This document shows, piece after piece, positions 5,906 through 13,170 of a stretch of 13,891 nt of DNA. Position numbers and translations under genes: made by a program. Source of the stretch: Desulfobacteraceae bacterium. GTDB lineage: Bacteria; Desulfobacterota; Desulfobacteria; Desulfobacterales; UBA5616. The notes beneath the pieces were generated by a model. The model was not told the DNA's origin. It saw only the letters and a list, made by a program, of their open reading frames with translations, and searched no databases. The stretch lies in assembly GCA_030620375.1 (NCBI GenBank), contig JAUXEW010000051.1:1-13891 (forward strand). Reading direction: 5' to 3'. The stretch's first letter is position 1. Every line of letters starts with the position of its first letter.

Positions 5906-7569
5906 GTGAAATGATACTATCCGACATGGAAGAGATTAAGATCAATACCGATGTATTGGTAGTTGGTGGCGGATACACCGGGCTGAAGGCAGCAAAGGGA
6001 ATTTCCGATTCGGGATATTCGGTCGTTTTAATTGAATCTGACACCATCATCGGTGGTGAAAAAAATCCCTTGTCTTTTATAGGGATAGATGTAACAGCTC
6101 AAGACGAGCTCAAACGGCTGGTTGATGACGTAGCGGCCGATGATGCAGTTAACGTGTTGATGAACACACGCTTGGTGAGTGCAGCGGGTGTTCCCGGTGA
6201 TTTTACCATTCGATTGGCTACAAGCGATGGTGATCTGGAAAAGAAAATCGGAGCAATTGTGGTGGCCACGAATTTTTCAAATAAGCCTTTGTCTGGGGCA
6301 TACGGGCTGTCACTTTCAGATAGCGTTTTAACCCTGTCTCAGCTGGAATATTTGCTTTCCGGTTCGGATAGGGATCGGTTGTCGAATAAGACCATCGCTT
6401 TTATGGTCGGGTTTGCCCAGGAGGGTGACGCGCTTGTCATGGAGCGTATATTGAGTAATGTGCTTGCCGTTGAGTCCATTGGCGGCTGCACGACGTATGT
6501 CTTCGCCGGCAACCTCAAGGTGGCATCGGACGGTCTGGAGCGAGCTTATCTTGAAAGCCGGGATAAGGGCGCAACCTATTTTAAACTCAAAACAATGCCG
6601 ACGATCAGTCCTGACGGGGAATCGATCTCTTTTATTGATCCGGTATTGCGGAAAAAAATGGAACTTTCACCGGATGTGATCGTTATTGAGGAAGAGATAT
6701 TGGCCGACGAGATGAACCCGCTACTGGCGGCAATATTAAGGATCGATGTGGGGCCCGGTGGATTTTTGCAGACAGATAACATCCATCGATTTCCGGTACA
6801 GTCCAACCGAGAGGGGATTTTCGTCATTGGCGGTACCCGTGATGTCCAAAATATACCGACAGCACTGATGGATGTCGAAAATGCCGTTTTAGAGATCAAC
6901 CATCTTTTGAAGGACGGCAAAATAGTGGTGCCTAAAAACAAGGCCGTTCTCGATATCGGAAAATGCACTTTTTGTATTACCTGTTATCGGCTTTGTCCCC
7001 ATGGGGCTATCTACTGGGATAACACCAACAAACCGGTCATTTCTCCGGTGGCTTGTCAGGGCTGCGGCATTTGTGCCAGTGACTGTCCCATGGACGCTAT
7101 ACAGATCGGCAATTACAGTGACGCCGAAATCATGGACAAAATCAAAAGCAATGGTTCGGCTGCACCGGATGACCTTCGGATTGTCGCCTTCTGTTGCCAG
7201 AACTCCGCGTATGAAGCCGGCCTTATGGCCGATGCGTTTCAGATGGAGACACCGGCCAACCTGCAGGTCATTAAAGTGCCCTGTGCCGGGAAAGTCGATC
7301 TTGATTATATCATGAAGGCTTTTGTGGAAGGGGCTGATGGTGTTTTGGTGATGGCTTGTCACCCGGGAAATTGTAAATCCGAAAAAGGAAACACTTATGC
7401 GGAATGGCGAGTGGTTGATGCGCATCGAATGCTGGAAGAGACCGGTCTGGAAAAAGAGCGGCTCGGCTTTGTTACCCTCGCATCTAATATGGGGATCGGA
7501 TTTTCATCGGCAGTGGTGGATTTGGAAAACCGCTTGAAAGCATTGGGGACGAGCCCCTTTAATAAATAG
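5902..7569 (+). CDS. QmoB-like protein: FAD domain + 2x[4Fe-4S] + MvhD domain
   Basis: A 555-residue fusion. Residues 1-350 are an HdrA-like flavoprotein (VLVVGGGYTGLKAAKGI, about 18-34; VIGGTRDVQNIPTALMDVENA near 310-330). Residues 355-396 hold two [4Fe-4S] ferredoxin motifs, C355-x2-C358-x2-C361-x3-C365-P and C385-x2-C388-x2-C391-x3-C395-P. Residues 425-550 are an MvhD/FrhD-type delta domain with C431/C432 (AFCCQNSA), C461 (VPCAGKVD), C486 and C491 (ACHPGNC). This domain order is that of QmoB. The cysteine cluster that follows the FAD loop in HdrA is missing (GGEKNPLSF has none), so its flavin lacks the nearby cluster seen in the preceding protein. GGAGG lies just upstream of the ATG. It probably forms a heteromer with its neighbour and MetVF; no membrane QmoC or HdrBC gene follows. 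Confidence 0.88.
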   Translation: MSEMILSDMEEIKINTDVLVVGGGYTGLKAAKGISDSGYSVVLIESDTIIGGEKNPLSFIGIDVTAQDELKRLVDDVAADDAVNVLMNTRLVSAAGVPGDFTIRLATSDGDLEKKIGAIVVATNFSNKPLSGAYGLSLSDSVLTLSQLEYLLSGSDRDRLSNKTIAFMVGFAQEGDALVMERILSNVLAVESIGGCTTYVFAGNLKVASDGLERAYLESRDKGATYFKLKTMPTISPDGESISFIDPVLRKKMELSPDVIVIEEEILADEMNPLLAAILRIDVGPGGFLQTDNIHRFPVQSNREGIFVIGGTRDVQNIPTALMDVENAVLEINHLLKDGKIVVPKNKAVLDIGKCTFCITCYRLCPHGAIYWDNTNKPVISPVACQGCGICASDCPMDAIQIGNYSDAEIMDKIKSNGSAAPDDLRIVAFCCQNSAYEAGLMADAFQMETPANLQVIKVPCAGKVDLDYIMKAFVEGADGVLVMACHPGNCKSEKGNTYAEWRVVDAHRMLEETGLEKERLGFVTLASNMGIGFSSAVVDLENRLKALGTSPFNK

Positions 7570-7618
7570 TGTCCATCCGGAAATGGTAGCCTTTGGTTCA
7601 GGTCAAGGCCGATGAGTT

Positions 7619-9133
7619 TTGATAACCGACAAACCAGGAAAAACGGATCATATCATGCAGTCGGAAATGTCCAATGCCTATTTGCTTAAAGCGATTGATG
7701 AATTTCAAAGACGATTTTTCGTTATATCAACCAGTTTTGAAATTTTGGCGATCAATGCGAGCGGACTACAAGATGTCGCCTCTACTATCGATGGTGAAAA
7801 ATGTTTCCAGGTGTTTTTTAACCGCACGTCAGTTTGTGATAATTGCCTGGCCAGAGAGGTGATGAAGACGAAGAAACCGGCCATCCGGGAGGAACACAAG
7901 GGGTATCTGGATGAAGGTAGCAGTTCCTGCCTGTACTCTTATCCGATAATTTCAAACGGAAGCATTGAAGCAGTGGCCATGATGGAATTTAGCCTTCCTA
8001 TATTGGCCAGGTTGGAGGAAAAACTAAAGCGGTCCAATTCATTTTTGCGTAATCTTATGCTGAGCTCGGTGGATGCTGTTATCGCAGCGGATAAAACGGG
8101 GAAAATACTTATTTTTAATGAAGCGGCGTCTGAAATCAGCGGATATGGTGTGGAAGAAGCCCTTGATCATTTAAATATCCGAGATGTTTATCCGGGAAAC
8201 GGCGCGAAGGAGGTGATGAGAGAACTTCGCAGCGATGAATTTGGTGGAAAGGGAAAATTAAAATTTTACCACGTTGATTTTTTAAGAAAAAATAAGGAAA
8301 TTATCCCCATCAGTTTAAATGCAGCCATCGTATTTGAAGGAGAAAAAGAGGTCGCCACAATCGGCTTTTTTCATGATCTGCGTGAGAGCATCAAAATGAA
8401 GAAAAAGCTGGAAAAAACCCGGGTCCAACTTCTTCAAGCAGAGAAGATGTCTTCTTTGGGAAAACTTGCGGCCGGCGTTGCACATCAACTGAACAATCCG
8501 TTAGGTGGTATTACTTTATTTACAAAGCTGATAATGGAAGAATATACCCTTGAAGAAGGGGTTATAGCGGATTTAAAGCGAATCCTTAATGACGCTGAGC
8601 GATGTCGGGATACGGTAAAGGAACTGCTTGAATTTTCGAGGCAAACACGACAGGAAATGCGGCTCAATGATATTAACAAAGCCATTACTCGAACCATGTT
8701 TTTGCTTGAGAACCAGACCCTTTTTCAGAATATCAAAATTGAAAAGCAATTGTCTGACGATCTTCCTCAAATTCCGGGTGATATTCAACAACTGAACCAC
8801 CTGTTCATGAATATCATTCTTAATGCCGCACAGGCAATGGAAGGGAAGGGGGAACTGAAAATAAAAACACTCCTGGCGTCGGGTAAAGATCGGGTCCGAA
8901 TTGAAATTTCGGATACCGGCCCGGGAATATCCGACGATGTTTTACCGCACATATTTGAGCCCTTTTTTACTACCAAAGAAGAAGGCGAGGGAACGGGTTT
9001 GGGCCTTAGCATGGTTTACGGAATAGCTCAAAGTCACGATGGTAACATTACCGTAGAAAGTTCGCCCGGAAAGGGAGCAACTTTTATCGTTGAGCTATCG
9101 CTGAAAGAAAAGGAAGATAACAGCAGTGAATGA
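7619..9133 (+). CDS. PAS-PAS sensor histidine kinase with N-terminal cysteine motif
   Basis: A 504-residue cytoplasmic-looking kinase with no membrane segment. The N-terminal PAS-like part (about 25-130) contains C62-x10-C73-x2-C76 (KCFQVFFNRTSVCDNCLA), the spacing of a possible metal or redox site. A second PAS domain covers about 140-255 (DAVIAADKTGKILIFNEAASEISGYG). A coiled linker leads to the HisKA box with phospho-accepting H289 (GVAHQLNNPLGG). The ATPase part has N402 (MNIILNAAQAM), DTGPGIS (432-438) and GTGLGLS (458-464). The start is uncertain: TTG 7619 gives this length, while ATG 7655 or 7667 would shorten it by 12 or 16 residues without touching a domain. It follows the QmoB-like gene by 49 bases, so it may sense the redox or C1 state of that pathway; that is inference. 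Confidence 0.88.
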   Translation: MITDKPGKTDHIMQSEMSNAYLLKAIDEFQRRFFVISTSFEILAINASGLQDVASTIDGEKCFQVFFNRTSVCDNCLAREVMKTKKPAIREEHKGYLDEGSSSCLYSYPIISNGSIEAVAMMEFSLPILARLEEKLKRSNSFLRNLMLSSVDAVIAADKTGKILIFNEAASEISGYGVEEALDHLNIRDVYPGNGAKEVMRELRSDEFGGKGKLKFYHVDFLRKNKEIIPISLNAAIVFEGEKEVATIGFFHDLRESIKMKKKLEKTRVQLLQAEKMSSLGKLAAGVAHQLNNPLGGITLFTKLIMEEYTLEEGVIADLKRILNDAERCRDTVKELLEFSRQTRQEMRLNDINKAITRTMFLLENQTLFQNIKIEKQLSDDLPQIPGDIQQLNHLFMNIILNAAQAMEGKGELKIKTLLASGKDRVRIEISDTGPGISDDVLPHIFEPFFTTKEEGEGTGLGLSMVYGIAQSHDGNITVESSPGKGATFIVELSLKEKEDNSSE

Positions 9134-10622
9134 AGCAATAAAAATGAAAGACATAACGGTTTTGGTAGTCGACGATGAACAAAGCATCAGGGATGGCTCT
9201 GAACGAATCCTTTCCCGTATGGGCTTTGAGGTTTTTAAGGCGGCTAACGGGGAAGAAGGATTGAAAATTTTAGAAGACCATAATATTGCTATCATTCTTC
9301 TCGATCTAAAGATGCCGGGAATGGACGGAATGGAAGTGCTCCGCCTGGTTAAGCAAAAAGATAGCCATGTCCTGGTGATTGTCATTACCGGATTCGCTAC
9401 ACTGGAAACAGCCATAGAAGCCATGAAACGCGGTGCTTATGATTTTATCCCCAAACCGTTTGAACCGGATCAGCTCAGAATTGTGGTTAATCGTGCAAGA
9501 GAAACCATTCGATTGACACTGGAAACAGAAATGCTGGAATTAGAACGGCAGCGGACATTAAATGATCTGGGAATGGAAAAGAGCCGGATTCGAACGATCA
9601 TTGAATCGCTCCCCAATGGCCTGGTGGTAACCAATGTAAAAGGCCACGTCGTTCTCATGAATCCTGCCTTTCAGCAGATGTTCGGCGTCCCGCCCGGATC
9701 TATCCAAACCGATCCGATCAGTTCTTATATAACCGATAAAGAGTTGTGCCGTTTGGTAATAGATATTTCCAGAGGCAAATATATCGATTTTGAAGATATC
9801 CCCACCTATGAGTTTCCATTGGGCACGGAGAAATTTCTATTAGCCAGCGGGCAGCCGGTATTGGGGGAAAGAAAAGAATGTATCGGGGCGGTGGTTACGG
9901 TCATGGATATTACCGAGATGAAGGTCCTTGACCAATTAAAATCCGAATTTGTGGCAAAGGTGTCACATGAACTCAGATCACCGCTATCAACCATTCACGA
10001 GCAGATTGCAGAGGTTCTAAAAGATACGGTGGAAGAGGAGCCGGGAAAAGATCAATATATTCTTTCCCGTGCCAAAGAAAAAACAAAAGGATTGATCTCA
10101 CTGATCGGAGATCTGCTGGATTTGTCGCGCATTGAGTCCGATTCCGCAAAAATGGAGTTTAAGCCCATTCGGCTTGAAGAATTAATAAAAAGTATAGTTG
10201 ATTTTTTAGAAATAAGGGCAAAAAACAGAAATCAGAGGTTAAGCTTAATTTTACCGGAAGAAAAGCTTCCGGAATTAATGACGGACCCAATGGCCCTGGA
10301 AAGTATTTTCGGAAATCTCATCTCGAATGCCATTAACTATACTCAAGAGGGAGGAGAAATTGCTGTAAGCGTAGAAAAAGTCATGGGAAGCGTTCGTGTA
10401 AATGTTACAGATAACGGGTTTGGCATTGAAGCAAAGCATTTAGAGAAAATTTTTGAAAAATTCTACCGGGTAAAAAACGAGAAAACAAGATATATCACCG
10501 GAACGGGACTCGGGCTTCCCATTGTTAAGGGGTTGATTGGTTCCTTAGGCGGTTCAATTACCGTAGATAGTACCCCCGGTATGGGATCAGCGTTTACCGT
10601 TATTTTGCCGATTAACTCATAA
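9126..10622 (+). CDS. hybrid REC-PAS histidine kinase
   Basis: A 498-residue protein that starts with a receiver domain (10-125: VVDDEQS; phospho-accepting D60 in LLDLKMPGMDG; T88; K110 in IPKPF). A coiled-coil helix (about 125-160), a PAS domain (155-265, LPNGLVVTNVKGHVVLMNPAF), HisKA with H281 (KVSHELRSPLS) and an ATPase domain (N401, DNGFG at 429-433, GTGLGLP at 459-465) follow. The receiver at the N-terminus, rather than the C-terminus, makes it a likely second step of a relay that takes phosphate from another kinase, plausibly the one encoded just before. Its GTG start overlaps the previous gene by 8 bases, a sign of coupled translation; AGGAAG lies about 10 bases upstream. ATG 9144 is a possible alternative. 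No DNA-binding domain is present. Confidence 0.9.
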   Translation: MNEAIKMKDITVLVVDDEQSIRDGSERILSRMGFEVFKAANGEEGLKILEDHNIAIILLDLKMPGMDGMEVLRLVKQKDSHVLVIVITGFATLETAIEAMKRGAYDFIPKPFEPDQLRIVVNRARETIRLTLETEMLELERQRTLNDLGMEKSRIRTIIESLPNGLVVTNVKGHVVLMNPAFQQMFGVPPGSIQTDPISSYITDKELCRLVIDISRGKYIDFEDIPTYEFPLGTEKFLLASGQPVLGERKECIGAVVTVMDITEMKVLDQLKSEFVAKVSHELRSPLSTIHEQIAEVLKDTVEEEPGKDQYILSRAKEKTKGLISLIGDLLDLSRIESDSAKMEFKPIRLEELIKSIVDFLEIRAKNRNQRLSLILPEEKLPELMTDPMALESIFGNLISNAINYTQEGGEIAVSVEKVMGSVRVNVTDNGFGIEAKHLEKIFEKFYRVKNEKTRYITGTGLGLPIVKGLIGSLGGSITVDSTPGMGSAFTVILPINS

Positions 10623-10638
10623 TTAGGGTCAACACCAT

Positions 10639-11505
10639 TTAAGAAGCGCCGTCAAGTGCTTTTAAGAATTCACCAGGTTCCACTTTCATTTTCGTCCACA
10701 ACGCGAAGGTTTGCATGGCTTGGTAAGCCAGTGTAGTAAGACCGTCCATAAACCGAATATTTTTAGATCGGGCAAAATCTTCCCAAAAGTTCTGGTTACG
10801 GCCGTAATTTAAGTCCAATAGTAATTCACAATCAGACACATTCATTTTTAATATCATTTCCGCAAATACAGTTGCCTCATGATAAGCGGAAACCGAGGTG
10901 GCGTTCACAATGATATTCGCCGAAAGTGGCCGGGCCAAAAGCGTATCCAGCGGCATGGCGGTGCCGCCGAGATCTTTTGCGACTTTTCGGGCTTTTTCAG
11001 GGTTTCTGGCGGCGATGATCACGGAATCGGCTCTGAGCCAGTTTAAAATGAATACGACGGATCTGGCTACACCACCGGAACCGAAAACCAATGCGGTTTT
11101 TCCCGTAGGGTCAAAGCCCTCAGCCTCCAGCGTGTCCATAAAACCAATGGCATTTGTATTGTAACCTTTGAGCATATCGCCATCCCGAGCGATGGTATTG
11201 ATAGCACCGATAATATTCGCACTTTCGGAGAGACTGTCCAAAAATGGAAGGGCAGCCTCTTTATATGGAACGGTGATATTGGCACCGGCAATATTTAGGA
11301 TTTTAAGACTGTTGATTGCCTCTCCCAATCGGTCGGGTTTGACCATGAACGGTACGTAAACCCCTTTGAGACCGACGCGTTCCATAACTTTTGAAAACAT
11401 CGCTGGGGATTTGGATTGAAACGCGCGTTCATCACTTAAGATACAAAATACCTTGGTGCCGATTTCGGGTTTTAAATCTCGTAAGGAAAAAAACTTGTTC
11501 ATCAT
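10639..11505 (-). CDS. aroE: shikimate dehydrogenase-like protein with Asp-to-Asn change
   Basis: A 288-residue protein of the AroE family, which reduces 3-dehydroshikimate to shikimate with NADPH. Family features present: SKSPAMFSK (S31, S33, substrate binding), NITVPYKEAALP with catalytic K82, GAINTI (100-105), the Rossmann loop GSGGVARSV (142-150), NATSVSAY (201-208) and the C-terminal LAYQAMQTFALWT with Q262. The odd point is GYNTNAIGF (114-122): nearly all AroE proteins have GxNTD there, and the Asp pairs with the Lys in catalysis; here it is N118. The start is one of two adjacent ATGs (11505 or 11502), neither with a clear ribosome site. It is convergent with the hybrid kinase, 16 bases away. 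It may be a weak AroE or an AroE-fold enzyme with another substrate. Confidence 0.82.
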   Translation of the reverse strand: MMNKFFSLRDLKPEIGTKVFCILSDERAFQSKSPAMFSKVMERVGLKGVYVPFMVKPDRLGEAINSLKILNIAGANITVPYKEAALPFLDSLSESANIIGAINTIARDGDMLKGYNTNAIGFMDTLEAEGFDPTGKTALVFGSGGVARSVVFILNWLRADSVIIAARNPEKARKVAKDLGGTAMPLDTLLARPLSANIIVNATSVSAYHEATVFAEMILKMNVSDCELLLDLNYGRNQNFWEDFARSKNIRFMDGLTTLAYQAMQTFALWTKMKVEPGEFLKALDGAS

Positions 11506-11540
11506 AAGCTATTTGATTTTATATGAACCCCCCTTTAAAC

Positions 11541-11582
11541 AAAAAACCTTGCCCGAGAAGATAGAAACGGTCGGGATTTTTT
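11541..11582. repeat. dyad with flanking A and T runs, upstream of aroE
   Basis: CCCGA (11552-11556) pairs with TCGGG (11571-11575), and an outer A6 (11541-11546) can pair with T6 (11577-11582). Each strand therefore shows a short stem followed by T residues, as in a weak bidirectional terminator. On the minus strand it would lie in the aroE leader and could end transcripts from the response-regulator gene or act as an attenuator. Confidence 0.35.
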
Positions 11583-11611
11583 AATTCGAAATGTTACACG
11601 GTTGTTAGCAT

Positions 11612-11660
11612 CGGGTAGTTGTTGTATTGAAAAATCGATACAATACATTAGCTCAACCCG
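11612..11660. repeat. interrupted dyad in the aroE upstream region
   Basis: TGTATTG (11623-11629) and CAATACA (11641-11647) form a perfect 7-base inverted repeat around an 11-base AT-rich centre. An outer pair, CGGGT (11612-11616) with ACCCG (11656-11660), extends it after an internal loop. It could be a regulator's operator or an RNA hairpin; no known consensus is matched. Confidence 0.4.
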
Positions 11661-11706
11661 GGATCGGCGATAAGGGGAAAGTCTTGTTCAGCTGTGGACC
11701 TGTGTT

Positions 11707-11728
11707 CAATTGCTCGGGTACCCAATTG
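11707..11728. repeat. nested palindromes CAATTG...CAATTG
   Basis: CAATTG occurs at 11707-11712 and 11723-11728 and is self-complementary, giving a 6-pair stem. GGGTACCC (11716-11723), itself a palindrome, lies inside and touches the right arm. It starts about 40 bases past the stop of the response-regulator gene on the minus strand. No T run follows, so it is not a standard terminator. Confidence 0.35.
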
Positions 11729-11768
11729 TCAGAAAAACACCGTCACCGACAGATACCTTTATAGTTGC

Positions 11769-12158
11769 TTACAGATTAAGGAGACTTTTGACACTGTCGG
11801 TTATTTCTTCAGCAGTAGCCGGTTTAGGCAGGTAGTCATCAGCCTCCATGCTCATTCCATCATAATGTGAATAGCGGGTCGAAGAAACATGATCGGCCAC
11901 GGCTGTTAACATTAAAACGGGAATGTCGGCGTATTTTTCATCACTTTTCAATTCCGAGCACATCTCATACCCGTCTTTTTCAGGCATCATTACATCAAGG
12001 ACAATGAGGTCGGGAGGGGTTTGCCGGACTTTTTCCAGCCCTTCCACACCGTCATAGGCCACTTGTACATCAAAACCTTCCTTTTCTAAATTTTTTCGGA
12101 CAATAGAAACAAAATCGGGCTCATCATCCACTACCAGTATAAGTTTTTTACCAGTCAT
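11769..12158 (-). CDS. single-domain (CheY-like) response regulator
   Basis: A 129-residue receiver domain with nothing attached. The acidic pocket is D11/D12 (VVDDEPD), the phospho-accepting residue is D55 (IVLDVMMPEKDG), T85 (MLTAV) is the switch residue and K112 lies in DYLPKP. Between T85 and K112 there are 27 residues, about five more than in CheY, from an insertion around SSTRYSHYDGMSM in the alpha4 region that partners usually contact. With no DNA-binding domain it must act by protein contact or as a phosphate relay; the two orphan kinases at 7619-10622 are possible partners. A strong GGAAAGGAG site lies 7 bases before the ATG. It follows metF copy 2 by 79 bases on the same strand. Confidence 0.92.
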   Translation of the reverse strand: MTGKKLILVVDDEPDFVSIVRKNLEKEGFDVQVAYDGVEGLEKVRQTPPDLIVLDVMMPEKDGYEMCSELKSDEKYADIPVLMLTAVADHVSSTRYSHYDGMSMEADDYLPKPATAEEITDSVKSLLNL

Positions 12159-12237
12159 ATATTATCTCCTTTCCTGAAAGTTTTTTATATTTATCTTTAA
12201 ATATAGAGCATCCGGGATAGAAACCAAGGGCGGGTGC

Positions 12238-13170
12238 TTATTCCACCGTTGGTCTGGGGAAAAGACCGGCCCGCTCAACGATTTCCGGCACTTTTTCTTC
12301 CCATTCAATGGCCATAATATGAAATCCGCTGACCCCTTCAACAGATTTTAATCGTTCGATGGCTTCGATGCAGATATTCAGCCCTTCTTCGGCCTGTTTT
12401 TCTTTGGGTGTGTCAGCCAACCGCTTTACGATTTCATCCGGAACGTCCATTCCCGGGACACGGTTTTTCATATATCGTGCCATCCCGGCCGACTTCATCG
12501 GCGTTAAGCCGGCAAGGATGTATACTTTTTCATGAAGTCCACGATCCCTGACGCCCTTCATCCATTCTTCGAATCGGTCCAGGTTATAGATGCACTGGGT
12601 CTGGATAAATTCAACACCGGCCGCCACTTTTTTTGCCAGCCGGGGCACTCGAATTTCAAACGGGTCGGCAAACGGATTTGCCGCAGCACCCACAAACATT
12701 GCCGGCGGACGCTTAATTTCGTCGTCGCCTAAAAATTTACCTTCATCCCTCATGTATCGAACCGTCTGGATTAATTGCATGGAATCCAAGTCATGAACAT
12801 TTTGTCCTTTTTTACTGTCTCCAAAACTCTGGTGATCACCAGAAAGACATAAAATGTTGTGAATGTCAAACGATGACGCCCCAAGAATGTCACTTTGTAT
12901 GGCAATTCTGTTTCGATCGCGGGTAACCATCTGTAAAACCGGTTCAAGTCCCATTAGCTTAAGATGTATACATGCTGCCAGGCTGCACATACGGGTCATG
13001 GATGTCTGATTATCCGTAATGTTAATAGCATCCACATGATCTTTGATCATATTTGCTTTTTGGGTTATAACTTTCGAATCGCTTCCTCGTGGGGGACCAC
13101 ATTCGCTCGTAACAGCCAGGTGACCCGCGGAAAGAATCTTTTCAAGTTTGCTCGGTGTCTTCACATTCAT
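12238..13170 (-). CDS. metF: methylenetetrahydrofolate reductase catalytic subunit MetF, copy 2
   Basis: A 310-residue short-form MetF, parallel to copy 1 along the whole length. E23 in SECGPPRGSD and D112 in LCLSGDH occupy the catalytic and folate-binding positions. Shared stretches include NITDNQTSMTRM, RDRNRIAIQ, NILCLSGDH, MRDEGKFLG, AANPFADPFE, EFIQTQCIYN, GLTPMKSAGMARYM and MAIEWEEKVPEI. By eye more than half the residues are identical to copy 1, with differences spread evenly, so the duplication or second acquisition is not recent. The start overlaps the metV copy 2 stop (ATGA, 13167-13170), with GGGAGG about 10 bases upstream. No HdrA- or Qmo-like gene follows; a response regulator does. 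Confidence 0.93.
   Translation of the reverse strand: MNVKTPSKLEKILSAGHLAVTSECGPPRGSDSKVITQKANMIKDHVDAINITDNQTSMTRMCSLAACIHLKLMGLEPVLQMVTRDRNRIAIQSDILGASSFDIHNILCLSGDHQSFGDSKKGQNVHDLDSMQLIQTVRYMRDEGKFLGDDEIKRPPAMFVGAAANPFADPFEIRVPRLAKKVAAGVEFIQTQCIYNLDRFEEWMKGVRDRGLHEKVYILAGLTPMKSAGMARYMKNRVPGMDVPDEIVKRLADTPKEKQAEEGLNICIEAIERLKSVEGVSGFHIMAIEWEEKVPEIVERAGLFPRPTVE

Noticed and set aside
6889..7425. 178-codon minus-strand frame inside the QmoB-like gene
   Set aside because: Antisense to the ferredoxin and MvhD domains, whose cysteine motifs show the real frame.
4727..7569. Calling the pair true QmoA and QmoB of sulfate reduction
   Set aside because: No aprAB, sat or qmoC is present and the linkage is to metVF; domain similarity alone does not support that role.
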